64,000 nucleotides of DNA from Streptomyces sp. A 4/2 (GCF_940670765.1 NZ_CALNVW010000050.1:121285-185284), one strand, 5' to 3'; positions 17,394-25,047 are shown, counted from the stretch's first letter. Translations and numbers: made by a program. The notes: generated by a model not told the origin, from the sequence alone.

Positions 17394-17428
17394 CGCCCGC
17401 CGCCCGCCGCCCGCCGCCCGCCGCCCAG
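17394..17428. repeat. 7-bp tandem repeat upstream of the LLM oxidoreductase gene
   Basis: About five head-to-tail CGCCCGC units, the last one imperfect, in the 102-bp gap between the LLM start (17349) and the stop of the next gene upstream (17452). It is a simple-sequence tract; spacing changes here could affect transcription of the LLM gene. Confidence 0.8.
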
Positions 17429-17451
17429 GACACGACCGGGACCGGTTCCGG

Positions 17452-17913
17452 TCAGTGCCACGCTCTCTCCCCGTCCCGCTCGTCCAGCCTGCGCAGCATC
17501 CCGCTCACCCGGTCACCCGATTCGTCCGCCGCGTCCATCGCCTCGATGCACTGCCAGTAGACCCCCTCCTCCTCCGTGCCACAGGCGACGCCGACCAGGG
17601 CGATCCCCACCTCCCCGAGGAGCACGCCCAGCGCGGTCAACGCCTCGCGCACATCCGATACTTCCGACAGCTGCGCGGCACGTATCAGCCCGCCGCGCAG
17701 TGCCGGCACTTCGAGCGCCCCGCAGCCACGGCCGCCGGACTCACCCAGCGCCCGCGCCTCGGCCCGCAACTCCTGCGGGCCTCTCAACGCCAGGTGTCCG
17801 CCCACGGCCTGGGCGAGCGCCTGCGCCTGCCACGCCTCCACCATGGTGTCCAGTTCCGGCACGCTCTGCGCCAGAGCGTCCCGACTGATCGCAATGAGTC
17901 GCACCCCATCCAT
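17452..17913 (-). CDS. Conserved Streptomyces hypothetical protein (possibly DUF6099-like)
   Basis: 153 aa, ATG at 17913 (MDGVRLIAIS). Mostly alpha-helical in appearance, with several amphipathic stretches (DTMVEAWQAQALAQAVGG, ALTALGVLLGEVGIALVGVAC) and a charged C-terminus (GMLRRLDERDGERAWH). There is no signal peptide, membrane span or recognisable catalytic motif. I recall small helical Streptomyces proteins of this type annotated as DUF6099, but cannot verify the match. It lies between LLM oxidoreductase and the MazG/AAA pair in the same orientation. Codon usage supports it as a real gene. Confidence 0.7.
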   Translation of the reverse strand: MDGVRLIAISRDALAQSVPELDTMVEAWQAQALAQAVGGHLALRGPQELRAEARALGESGGRGCGALEVPALRGGLIRAAQLSEVSDVREALTALGVLLGEVGIALVGVACGTEEEGVYWQCIEAMDAADESGDRVSGMLRRLDERDGERAWH

Positions 17914-18035
17914 CCGCGTCCCCGTTCCTCAGACTTTCCCTCTCCCCTTTCATTACCCAGCGTGAGGGCAGTAGGACCGTAAAGCCAGGGGAATTCGGAA
18001 ATCTGTGGACTCAAGGCGCATTGTTGATAACTCAC

Positions 18036-18398
18036 TCACTCCGGAGAGTGACGATGCGGGGTGTCCTTTACTGAAAGACCCACCGGGAAGCGTGTCTCAT
18101 TTCGGTCAATTTTGTCGGAAAGTGCCGCAAGAGCATCGATCCCCAGCACCTCGCAGAACTGCAGCACATAGGCCAGGACATCGGCGACCTCGTCCACCAC
18201 CCGGTGTGCCGAAGCGGTCTCCTCCATCACCCGGGCCGACTGCTCCGGGGTCAGCCACTGGAAGATCTCGACCAGCTCGGCCGCCTCCACGCTCAGCGCC
18301 GACGCCAGATTCTTCGGCGTGTGGTACTGCTGCCAGTCCCGCGCCGCGGCGAACTCGGCCAGCCGACGCTGCAATCCCGCTACATCCAGTTCCGTCAC
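18036..18398 (-). CDS. MazG-like nucleotide pyrophosphohydrolase
   Basis: 120 aa, GTG start at 18398, which overlaps the TGA of the AAA ATPase gene by 4 nt. The all-alpha NTP pyrophosphatase signature is complete: LASALSVEAAELVEIFQW (ExxE pair) followed by VVDEVADVLAYVLQFC (ExxD pair), which together bind Mg ions. The family hydrolyses (d)NTPs, often non-canonical ones, to NMP and PPi. It is similar to the short MazG/RS21-C6 forms rather than the long housekeeping MazG. Coupling to an ATPase gene suggests a shared function in nucleotide sanitation or stress response, which is inference. Confidence 0.85.
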   Translation of the reverse strand: MTELDVAGLQRRLAEFAAARDWQQYHTPKNLASALSVEAAELVEIFQWLTPEQSARVMEETASAHRVVDEVADVLAYVLQFCEVLGIDALAALSDKIDRNETRFPVGLSVKDTPHRHSPE

Positions 18399-19519
18399 GC
18401 GCTCAGGTCTACCACTGCGACGCCTTCCGCCCCACAGGCCCATCCCGCGTCCAGAGCCGTCCCCACCAGCCGGACACGGCCCCGCGCGCAGACCGCCGCC
18501 GCCAGGGAGGTCAGCTCCCGGATCTGCCGCCCGTCCAGACAGCGGTCGAATCCGTCGGCCAGGACCGTGAGCGACTGCATCGTGGACGGAACCTCGCCCG
18601 CGGCCCCCGCAGCGAGCACTCCGGGCCCCGTCAGCATCACCAGCGCGAGGGCCAGATAGCGCAGCTCGCCCTCGCCCAGTCCCCCCGCCGGTGCGACCGT
18701 CCCGCGGCCCCGGCCGAGCACCATCCGCACGGTCCCGTCCGTCAACTGCTCGGCGGCCAGCTCCTCCACGGGCCCCGAGCATCCCGCACGCGCCGCCGCC
18801 GCCAGCTGCCTGTGCCCGTCCCCGCACTCGGACCGGGTGCGGTGCAGCACCGCGGCGAGGTTGTCACAGCCGCTCCGCAACCGGTCGTCCGTCACCACCG
18901 AAGGGTCCCGCATCCACTGCGGCTGGGGGTCACAGGCGAAGACCGTGCGGAGCGCCACCACCATCTGCTCGGCGGCGGCCAGCACCTTCAGCTGCCCGAC
19001 GGTCTTGCCCGCCACGCGCAACGGCAACAGCGCGGTACCCAGCCGGTCGTCGGGCAGCGGAGCGCGGGTCACCGGGACCGAACCCGCCGTGTGCCAGGCG
19101 GCCTGTACGGTACGGCGCGCCGGATCGCGCAGCGCCGTGGACAGCAGTAACTCCCCGCCGGCGGTGAGGCGTTCACCGACGATACGCAGCGCGGGCTGTG
19201 CCTGGACCGCGAGATCGAGCCGCACGGGACCGGCCGGGCCGTCGGCGGTGCAGCCGATCCGGAATCCCCGTCTGCCCTGCTCGTCAGCCCCGGCCCACTC
19301 GGGTACGCACCCGGCCGGATCTCCGAAGACCGCGCCGAGTTCCTCCCCCGCACCGAGACGCGCGAGCGCCTCGTACGCCTGGAGCGCGCTCGACTTGCCG
19401 CTCCCGCTCGCTCCGGTGAACAGGGTCAGCGGGGCGAGCGGGAAGACGGCACTCCGGTGCGACTTGAAGGCGGAGAGCCGCAGTTCGGTGACGGCGGGGC
19501 GGGTGTGCTTCAGGTCCAT
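18395..19519 (-). CDS. AAA/ABC-type ATPase (SMC-like ATP-binding domain protein)
   Basis: 374 aa from the ATG at 19519 (MDLKHTRP). It begins VTELRLSAFKSHRSAVFPLAPLTLFTGASGSGKSS, the RecF/OLD-like pattern of a N-terminal strand, FKS, and a Walker A GASGSGKSS at about residues 37-45. Late in the protein come an ABC-signature-like GEGELRYLALALVMLTG and a Walker B TVLADGFDRCLDGRQ in which the usual acidic pair is changed (ADGFD). No nuclease domain is seen. It is translationally coupled to the MazG-like gene downstream. The function is unknown; similar standalone ATPases include DNA-repair and defence proteins. Confidence 0.75.
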   Translation of the reverse strand: MDLKHTRPAVTELRLSAFKSHRSAVFPLAPLTLFTGASGSGKSSALQAYEALARLGAGEELGAVFGDPAGCVPEWAGADEQGRRGFRIGCTADGPAGPVRLDLAVQAQPALRIVGERLTAGGELLLSTALRDPARRTVQAAWHTAGSVPVTRAPLPDDRLGTALLPLRVAGKTVGQLKVLAAAEQMVVALRTVFACDPQPQWMRDPSVVTDDRLRSGCDNLAAVLHRTRSECGDGHRQLAAAARAGCSGPVEELAAEQLTDGTVRMVLGRGRGTVAPAGGLGEGELRYLALALVMLTGPGVLAAGAAGEVPSTMQSLTVLADGFDRCLDGRQIRELTSLAAAVCARGRVRLVGTALDAGWACGAEGVAVVDLSA

Positions 19520-19575
19520 GGTCCGGACCGTATGCACCCTCCACGGTGGCGAACCGTTCCGTCTCTCCTACCTTC

Positions 19576-20010
19576 CTACGATCGGGGGACCGCAGCCGCA
19601 GCGATCCCTTCGACCTCCATGCCGACCGGAGCCAGCAGGAAGACGTTCTTGTCGACCCGGTGCATCCCGCTGCCGAGACCGAAGACCACACCACTGGTGA
19701 AGTCCAGGATGCGCTTGGCCACGTCGGTCTCCGCCGCCGTCAGATCCAGCAGCACGGGAACCTGGGCGATGAGGTGCTCGGCGACTTCCCGGGCGTCCGA
19801 GAAGATCTGCACCCGCAGCACGACGAGCCGCCGCTGCTCGGACGCCTGGTCGTTGGGGATGGTTTCGTGATCGATCCGCGACGGCCATTCGTTACGGCCA
19901 CGCAGCGGTACTACCTGGGCAAGCCCCTCCCACTGTTCATCGGTGACGTCGTACCTGTCGTACCTGCTCACCGGACCACCTCGGCTGGGCTTTCTATCTG
20001 CATCAGCCAA
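19576..20010 (-). CDS. SepF-like cell division protein (SflA/SflB type)
   Basis: 144 aa. The C-terminal 90 residues are the SepF/DUF552 fold: RLVVLRVQIFSDAREVAEHLIAQVPVLLDLTAAETDVAKRILDFTSGVVFGLGSGMHRVDKNVFLLAPVGMEV, with the conserved G-F-S-like interface replaced by LGSGMHR. SepF tethers FtsZ to the membrane; Streptomyces carries SepF plus SepF-like paralogues that act in polar growth and division. The N-terminus (RYDRYDVTDEQWEGLAQVV) is short and lacks an obvious amphipathic membrane helix. From memory, the S. coelicolor paralogue SflB sits close to the arc genes, which agrees with this neighbourhood; the specific paralogue is inferred. Confidence 0.82.
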   Translation of the reverse strand: MADADRKPSRGGPVSRYDRYDVTDEQWEGLAQVVPLRGRNEWPSRIDHETIPNDQASEQRRLVVLRVQIFSDAREVAEHLIAQVPVLLDLTAAETDVAKRILDFTSGVVFGLGSGMHRVDKNVFLLAPVGMEVEGIAAAAVPRS

Positions 20011-20085
20011 TTCTGACCCTCCTCACCCGTTCGGCCCAACTCCGACACGGGCGAGTCCCTTGATCAGGTCCCGGTGTGAGCACAC

Positions 20086-20964
20086 TCACCGCGCCGCGGC
20101 GGCCTCCACGGCGTCGGCCACCGCACCGAAGAACCGGGCGTGCGCGCGGGCGGTGCCGGGGGATTCCGGGTTCCACGGCATCACCCGGGCACCGGCCCCG
20201 ATACGCTGCCAGCCCTCGACCGCACGCAGCGTGTCGAGTGGCGCGGCATTGGCGCGGACGTCGGCGAGCACGATGTCGGGGCGCAGCTCCGCCGCCTCCG
20301 ACCAGCTGACGGTGGCCCAGTTCGCCCCGCCGCCCTCCGGTGGCCGCACGGTCCGGACACCGCACTCCGTCAGCGCGCGCAGATCGGGCCAGGCGGTGGG
20401 GCGGGCCAGGTGCACCTGGTCGGGCCCGGCCGGCGAGAGTGCCAGTACCCGCGGCCCGGACGGTGCGCCCGCCACCGTACGGAGCCGGTCCCGCGCGGCG
20501 TCCAGCAGCCGCTGCCCCTCCCCGTCACCGGCGGCCCCCAGCGAGCGGGCCAGGGCGCCGAACCGCTCCCGGATCTCACTCAGGGTGCGCGCCTGTCCGA
20601 CATCGACGACCACGACCGGTACCCGCTCCTCCAGATGTTTGGCGGCGTCCGGGTCCAGCCCGTACACCTGACCGCCGCCGTAGCTGACGGCCACGACGAG
20701 GTCCGGCCCGCCGGTCAGCAGGGTGTCCACGTCCAGGGCGCTGCCCGCCCCCAGATAGCCGATGCCGTCCAGGGGCAGCGAACCCGCTTTCACCGGGTCG
20801 GCCGTGGAACCGTCGTGGAACGAGCCGAATATCGCGGCCGGGGCTATGCCGTGGTCCCACAGGGTGGCTCCGGCCTGGATGTACGCCGTCACCTTCGAGG
20901 GCGTCCGCCCGGCTGTCGACAGCTGTCCACGGTCGTCGGAAAATTGCCAGGCCGGCTGTTCCAT
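20086..20964 (-). CDS. Periplasmic-binding-protein-like protein without signal peptide
   Basis: 292 aa from the ATG at 20964. It shows the class III (FecB/BtuF-type) binding-protein pattern: PLDGIGYLGAGSALDVDTLLTGGPDLVVAVSYGG, a long central helix (TLSEIRERFGALARSLGA), VLALSPAGPDQVHLARPTAWPDLRALTECG, and a WSEAAELRPDIVLADVR C-lobe. No signal peptide or lipobox precedes it, so it is probably cytoplasmic or not a transporter subunit. No permease genes are adjacent. The open frame extends upstream through the 11-bp repeats at 21081-21146, but that extension is repetitive and implausible as protein. Confidence 0.72.
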   Translation of the reverse strand: MEQPAWQFSDDRGQLSTAGRTPSKVTAYIQAGATLWDHGIAPAAIFGSFHDGSTADPVKAGSLPLDGIGYLGAGSALDVDTLLTGGPDLVVAVSYGGGQVYGLDPDAAKHLEERVPVVVVDVGQARTLSEIRERFGALARSLGAAGDGEGQRLLDAARDRLRTVAGAPSGPRVLALSPAGPDQVHLARPTAWPDLRALTECGVRTVRPPEGGGANWATVSWSEAAELRPDIVLADVRANAAPLDTLRAVEGWQRIGAGARVMPWNPESPGTARAHARFFGAVADAVEAAAAR

Positions 20965-21080
20965 GACGTTTCGCGCCCCCTCCGGGTCCGCGCCGTCCGG
21001 ACACCCGGACGCCGCACACCTGTACCTGCCCAGCCCGCGGGCGGGACATTCGGCGCCCACAGCCGATCGGCCCGGAATCG

Positions 21081-21146
21081 CACCAGGACCGCACCAGGAC
21101 CGCACCAGGACCGCACCAGGACCGCACCAGGACCGCACCAGGAATC
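21081..21146. repeat. 11-bp tandem repeat, five perfect units plus one imperfect
   Basis: The unit CACCAGGACCG is repeated at 21081, 21092, 21103, 21114 and 21125, followed by a diverged sixth copy at 21136. The array is bracketed by GGAATCG on both sides. It lies in the divergent intergenic region between the binding-protein-like gene and the cupin gene, and 11 bp is close to one helical turn, so all copies face the same side of the DNA. Confidence 0.95.
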
Positions 21147-21199
21147 GTGCCGGAACCGCCCGCGTTGCCCGGTCGCGGGTATGCCGGGAGAATGGCGGT

Positions 21200-21532
21200 A
21201 TGCAGAGACTGTCCCTGGAAGCTCTGGCCCGCCAGCAGATCGAACTCGCCGCCGCGGCCGGTGGCGGCCACACCGCGGACACCGTCTACGGCGGCCACGA
21301 GAAGGTTCTGCGCCAGACAGTGATCGGCATGACCCTGGGCGCCCAGCTCGCCGAGCACGAGAACCCCGGCGAGGCGACCGTACAGGTGCTGCGCGGGCGG
21401 GTGCGGCTGACGGCGGGCGACCTCGCCTGGGAAGGCCGGGAGGGCGACTTGATCATCGTGCCCGACAGCCGTCATCGGGTTGACGCCCTGGAGGATTCCG
21501 CGATCCTGCTGACCGTGGCCAAGCTGCTCTGA
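21200..21532 (+). CDS. Small cupin domain protein
   Basis: 110 aa, ATG at 21200 with GGGAGAATGGCGG upstream. A single cupin barrel: HEKVLRQTVIGMTLGAQLAEHENPGEATVQVLRGRVRLTAGD (cupin motif 1 with H-x-N-x-G-E) and EGDLIIVPDSRHRVDALEDSAILLTVAKLL (motif 2, Pro and His). The metal-binding set is partial. The length and LTVAKLL ending match small cupins of actinobacteria. It is divergent from the binding-protein-like gene across a 235-bp region containing the 11-bp repeats. The ligand is unknown. Confidence 0.8.
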   Translation: MQRLSLEALARQQIELAAAAGGGHTADTVYGGHEKVLRQTVIGMTLGAQLAEHENPGEATVQVLRGRVRLTAGDLAWEGREGDLIIVPDSRHRVDALEDSAILLTVAKLL

Positions 21533-21637
21533 CGGTCACCGAGGAGTTCCGACAGACCTCGGCGATTCCGCCCGACGGCACCAAGCCGTAACCTCGTCGG
21601 GCGGGAGTTCGACCTACAGGGGACGGGGCGGCGATCC

Positions 21638-22147
21638 ATGGGGCACGCGGGCGACGACGGAACAACATTTGCACCCGAAGCAGCTCTGCGGGCAGGCCCG
21701 TTGGGCAGGCTGCCGGCGGTCGTCAGGGGTGGGGTGACCATCGCGCTGCTCATCGTTGTGGCCGCAGTCGGGGCCGTCTTCCTGCCGGTTTCGGCGACCG
21801 TCGACCCGGCGGAACCCGGCACCGTCTACACCTACCCCAGGCAGGTGCACTGCGGGTCGGTCGTGCGCCCGGCGGGTGACGATGCGCTGGCCGACGACAC
21901 CCACGATGCGGCGGCATGCGGCTCCGCACGGGTGCAGCGCCTGGGCTGGATCGGGGTGGGGCTCGGCGGTGCGTTCGCCGTCCTGCTCTTCACCCTGCTG
22001 ATGGGCGACGGTATGTCCGGACCGCCGGAGGCCGCTTCGCCGGAGACCGGGCGGATGCCCGAAGAGTCAGAAGAGGCAGAAGGGCCCCAAGAGACCGAAG
22101 AGCCAGGAGGCAAGGATGGGCCCGAAGTGCCGCACAGGAGCGCGTAG
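21638..22147 (+). CDS. Small two-TM membrane protein, hypothetical
   Basis: 169 aa. Two hydrophobic segments are clear, VTIALLIVVAAVGAVFLPVS (about 33-52) and GWIGVGLGGAFAVLLFTLLMG (about 102-122). The loop between them holds two cysteines (HCGS, AACGS) that could form an extracytoplasmic disulphide. The last 45 residues are acidic (MPEESEEAEGPQETEEPG) and probably cytoplasmic. No enzymatic motif. It ends convergently with the DAHP-synthase-like gene and marks the right edge of the core-like region. Function unrecognised. Confidence 0.7.
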   Translation: MGHAGDDGTTFAPEAALRAGPLGRLPAVVRGGVTIALLIVVAAVGAVFLPVSATVDPAEPGTVYTYPRQVHCGSVVRPAGDDALADDTHDAAACGSARVQRLGWIGVGLGGAFAVLLFTLLMGDGMSGPPEAASPETGRMPEESEEAEGPQETEEPGGKDGPEVPHRSA

Positions 22148-22203
22148 TTCCGGACCGCGCACTGTGTCGAGCCACAGCTCCGGTCACGGCGCCAGGTCAG
22201 CCT

Positions 22204-23412
22204 TCAGCGACCGGCACCGGTGCCTGACCGGTACAGCTCCGCCACGAGAAAGGCCAGATCGAGCGCGCCGGAGTGGCTGAGGCCGGGGGCCGCGGGCGCA
22301 TCGGTGACGGTGCCCGCGCCCGAATCCGTACCGGTCAACTCGACGTGGATTCCGCCCGGATGGGTACCCAGGGCCCGGTGCACGTCGAAGAAGGCCGTCA
22401 CCCGGTCGCGCACCGCGTCGAAGCGGCTGCTCGCACCGCCACGGGGCGCGTCCGATGCCGTGTCGTGCACGGGGTCGCAGATCCAGGTGACCAGATGGCC
22501 CTCCGCGGTGACCTTCTCGATCAGCGCGGACAGCCTGTCGCTCCCGGGCCCACCGCCCATGCGGACGAGGAAGGTCAGCCGTCCCGGCTCGCGCGCCGGA
22601 TCGAGCCGGTCCAACCGGTCCAGCGCCTCGTCGTGGCCGCTGTCGGGGCCGAGTACGACGCCCAGCGGATTGCTGATCGTGGCGGCGTGGTCGACACGTG
22701 CCGGGTCGAGTTCTTCTGCGCCCGTCCCCGTGCCCGCCCTCGTCCCCGTACCGAGCCCGACGAAGTGGCCCGCGGTGTTGTACAGCCGCCCGGTGTCCGC
22801 GTCGGCCCGGGTGAGCGCGGAATCGTAGTCCGGTAACAGGCCCTCGTGGGAGGCGAAGAGCTCCACCGTGCGCAGCGGTTCGGGCGCGGTGCCGCAGGCC
22901 CGCATGAACGTGAGCGCGCGCCCGATCTGTGTGGTCAGTGACTCGTAGGAGGCGCCGCAGGGCGAGTTGGCGACGAAGTCGAGGTTCCAGTCGTGGACCC
23001 GGCGCAGATCGGCGTACCCGCCGGCGGCGAAGGCCCGGACCAGGTTCAGGGTGGCCGCGGCGGACCGGTAGCCGCTCACCGGGTTGCCGGCCGGTCCGGC
23101 GATCCGGCTGATCTTGACCACGGGCAGGGACGTGGCGTAGGTCAGCAGGGCGGACATCTGGAGCAGAGTCCTCAGCCGGTGACGGATCGTGTCGCCGGTC
23201 GCGCCGTCGAACGTTGCCGGGCGGGCTCCGCACTGGAGCACGAAGCCCTCACCGCGAGCGGCCTGCGCCAGCCGCCGCTTGAGCAGTTCACACTCCGCGG
23301 CGAGCACCAGGGGCGGGCACGAGCGCAGCTCGGCGGTGGCCTCGCGCACGGGATCGGGTCCCGGCGGCCGGCTCTCCGCCGTACGGATCACCCTGGTCTC
23401 GATGTCGGTCAT
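22204..23412 (-). CDS. Degenerate class II DAHP synthase homologue
   Basis: 402 aa from the ATG at 23412 (the frame stays open to 23484). Similarity to class II DAHP synthase runs the whole length: TLLQMSALLTYATSLPVVK, RIAGPAGNP, VHDWNLDFVANSPCGASYE, ELFASHEGLLPDYDSAL, GRLTFLVRMGG, ICDPVHD, HRALGTHPGGIHVELTG. Key parts differ: the metal-site GGDCAE is CGARPA, the KPR of the PEP site is NPV, ERTR is replaced by a Gly/Thr-rich insert, and about 40 residues between RIAG and the next helix are missing. The His of DPxH and Glu of HVE are kept. It could be inactive, regulatory or repurposed. Codon 193 is TTA (22834-22836). It opens the gene cluster. Confidence 0.78.
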   Translation of the reverse strand: MTDIETRVIRTAESRPPGPDPVREATAELRSCPPLVLAAECELLKRRLAQAARGEGFVLQCGARPATFDGATGDTIRHRLRTLLQMSALLTYATSLPVVKISRIAGPAGNPVSGYRSAAATLNLVRAFAAGGYADLRRVHDWNLDFVANSPCGASYESLTTQIGRALTFMRACGTAPEPLRTVELFASHEGLLPDYDSALTRADADTGRLYNTAGHFVGLGTGTRAGTGTGAEELDPARVDHAATISNPLGVVLGPDSGHDEALDRLDRLDPAREPGRLTFLVRMGGGPGSDRLSALIEKVTAEGHLVTWICDPVHDTASDAPRGGASSRFDAVRDRVTAFFDVHRALGTHPGGIHVELTGTDSGAGTVTDAPAAPGLSHSGALDLAFLVAELYRSGTGAGR

Positions 23413-23654
23413 TTCCACCCACCAGCTACCTGACCCCGCGTGTGTCCGACCCGTCCTTCTGCTTTCTCCGAGAAGACGGACCATAATGCGTGATCACACT
23501 CGGTGGCCCGGGTTACGGCGAGTCACTATAAGAAGTGCCAGAGGCGGGGGACTTACCCGTTGGCGCAGCCCTCGGACACGCCGGAGATACGGCTCGGCAC
23601 GGGGTCCCGCGCGGGTGGTGGAATTGCACCTTTTCGTACCGGTGGTTCACCCAG

Positions 23655-23684
23655 TTGTCGCCCGACGGGACAGTTGGATAGGAT
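23655..23684 (+). promoter_or_regulatory. Putative housekeeping-type promoter of the cold-shock-domain gene
   Basis: TTGTCG (23655-23660), an 18-nt spacer and TAGGAT (23679-23684). The -10 matches the Streptomyces vegetative consensus well. It lies 33 nt before the first ATG of the cold-shock gene. The opposite promoter for the DAHP-like gene must lie in the same 305-bp region, but no clear site was seen. Confidence 0.4.
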
Positions 23685-23717
23685 CTTGACGCACCGCGAA
23701 GAGACCATGCAGTCTTT

Positions 23718-24239
23718 ATGAAATCCTTTGGCATTGGGTCGGTTGAGAAAATGACACAGGGAATGGTAGTCCGGTTCGACGAGGCCAGAGGATACGGCTT
23801 CATCGCACCGGACGACGGCGGGGACGATGTATTCGTCCATGCCAACGAGTTGAGTGAGCGCGGCGCCTCCATCGGCTTCGGTACCCGGGTCGAATTCAGC
23901 GTTCTCGACGGCGGTCGCGGCCCGAAGGCGTACGGCGTCCATGTCGTCGACACGGCGCCGCCGGGCACCGGCACCGCTGTCGCCGACCGGTCCGGTGACA
24001 GCACGGGCCCGGCCGACGCGGCGCCCGGCGGACCGGTCCCGACAGCCGGCGACCAGCCTTCCGCCGTCCGGGGCGAGGGGATCGCCGACGGGCTCTGCGA
24101 GGTGTTCTCGAAGGGCGAGTTCACCCGGCACGTCACCGAACTGCTGCTGGCGAACGGCCCCGACCTCACCGGGAAACAGGTCCTCGCCCTCCGCGCGGCC
24201 CTGGTGGACTTCGCCTCCCAGCGCGGTTGGGTCGACTGA
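23718..24239 (+). CDS. Cold-shock-domain protein with a C-terminal extension
   Basis: 173 aa if started at 23718, or 162 from MTQGMV at 23751, which is where the cold-shock fold begins. The OB-fold shows MVVRFDEARGYGFIAPDDGGDDVFVHANEL, with RNP1 (GYGFI) and RNP2 (VFVHA). A Gly/Pro/Thr-rich linker (about 85-115) leads to a C-terminal helical segment, DGLCEVFSKGEFTRHVTELLLANGPDLTGKQVLALRAALVDFASQRG, not found in ordinary CspA proteins. It is probably an RNA/DNA-binding regulator. It sits at the left edge of the cluster, divergent from the DAHP-like gene, so a regulatory role in the cluster is likely but inferred. Confidence 0.85.
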   Translation: MKSFGIGSVEKMTQGMVVRFDEARGYGFIAPDDGGDDVFVHANELSERGASIGFGTRVEFSVLDGGRGPKAYGVHVVDTAPPGTGTAVADRSGDSTGPADAAPGGPVPTAGDQPSAVRGEGIADGLCEVFSKGEFTRHVTELLLANGPDLTGKQVLALRAALVDFASQRGWVD

Positions 24240-24357
24240 CACACGCGAGCACGGGGCCGACGGTTCGCCCGCCGGCCCCTCCGTTCCCGTCGGACAGCGA
24301 TCGGACAGCGATCGGACAGCGCTCAGTCAGCAACGGGCCGGGGCACCCGCAGCCGGG

Positions 24358-25047
24358 TCACACGGACCCGGCGAGCGTCAGCCGGTAGCCCGATCCCTCG
24401 ACCGCTTCGAGCCGGTGCGGCGCGCCGAGGCGCTGACTCAGTGACGCGACACAGCGGTGGACCGACTCGTGCAGCGTCGTCCTCTTGGCCCGCAGGATCT
24501 CGTCGGCGAGCTGCTCGAAGCAGAGCGTCTCGCCGGGCCGCCTGGCGAGCGCGGCCAGGATGCTGAACTCCTCGTCGGACAGCTCGGTCGGGTATCCGTT
24601 GATCAGCACGACCCGCTCCCACAGGTCGATCCGCACCGGACCGGCCAGGATGAGATCCCCGGGTGCGGCGCTGCCCGCCGCCGGCTCCGGCGGTTGCCGT
24701 CGCCTCATCACCGCCCGTACCCGGGCCAGCAGTTCGGCCAGGTTGTACGGCTTGACCAGGTAGTCGTCGGCGCCCAGGTCGAGCCCCCGCACCCGTGAGG
24801 CGTGGTCCGAACGGGCCGTGGTCACGAGGAGCGGAACCGAACTCCTCGCCCGGATCGCGCTGCACAGCGCGAACCCGTCGCAGTCCGGCAGGTCGATGTC
24901 GAGGAGAATCGCATCCGGGTGGCTGTCGAGCAGGTCGATCGCGGCCTTGCCGGTACCGGCGCAGACCGCCTCCAGCCCCTGCTGGGTCAGCGCGGCCTCC
25001 AGCGCGGCCGACACCCGGGCGTTGTCCTCCACTACCAGGAATTTCAA
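24358..25047 (-). CDS. OmpR/PhoB-type response regulator (orphan)
   Basis: 229 aa, TTG start at 25047 that overlaps the TGA of the PAS-LuxR gene (TTGA). The receiver is intact: VVEDN acidic pair, LLDIDLPDCDG phospho-acceptor Asp (about residue 50), TTARSD Thr and KPYN Lys. The C-terminal winged helix has LINGYPTELSDEEFSILAALARRPGETLCFEQLADEIL and VHRCVASLSQRLGAPHRLEAVEGSGYRLTL. No histidine kinase is adjacent, so phosphorylation, if any, comes from elsewhere. It is co-transcribed with the PAS-LuxR regulator and probably controls the cluster. Confidence 0.88.
   Translation of the reverse strand: MKFLVVEDNARVSAALEAALTQQGLEAVCAGTGKAAIDLLDSHPDAILLDIDLPDCDGFALCSAIRARSSVPLLVTTARSDHASRVRGLDLGADDYLVKPYNLAELLARVRAVMRRRQPPEPAAGSAAPGDLILAGPVRIDLWERVVLINGYPTELSDEEFSILAALARRPGETLCFEQLADEILRAKRTTLHESVHRCVASLSQRLGAPHRLEAVEGSGYRLTLAGSV

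Noticed and set aside
20965..21282. N-terminal extension of the binding-protein-like protein through the 11-bp repeats
   Set aside because: It would encode repeated Trp-Cys-Gly-Pro-Gly blocks with no counterpart in the family, and a normal start exists at 20964.
22204..23412. Ordinary DAHP synthase raising chorismate supply
   Set aside because: Several metal and PEP ligands are missing, so normal activity cannot be assumed; kept as a homologue with unknown reaction.
23540..23565. A fourth PimM-type box upstream of the cold-shock gene (GGGGGACTTACCCG)
   Set aside because: At best 11 of 16 positions match and the core has one extra base.
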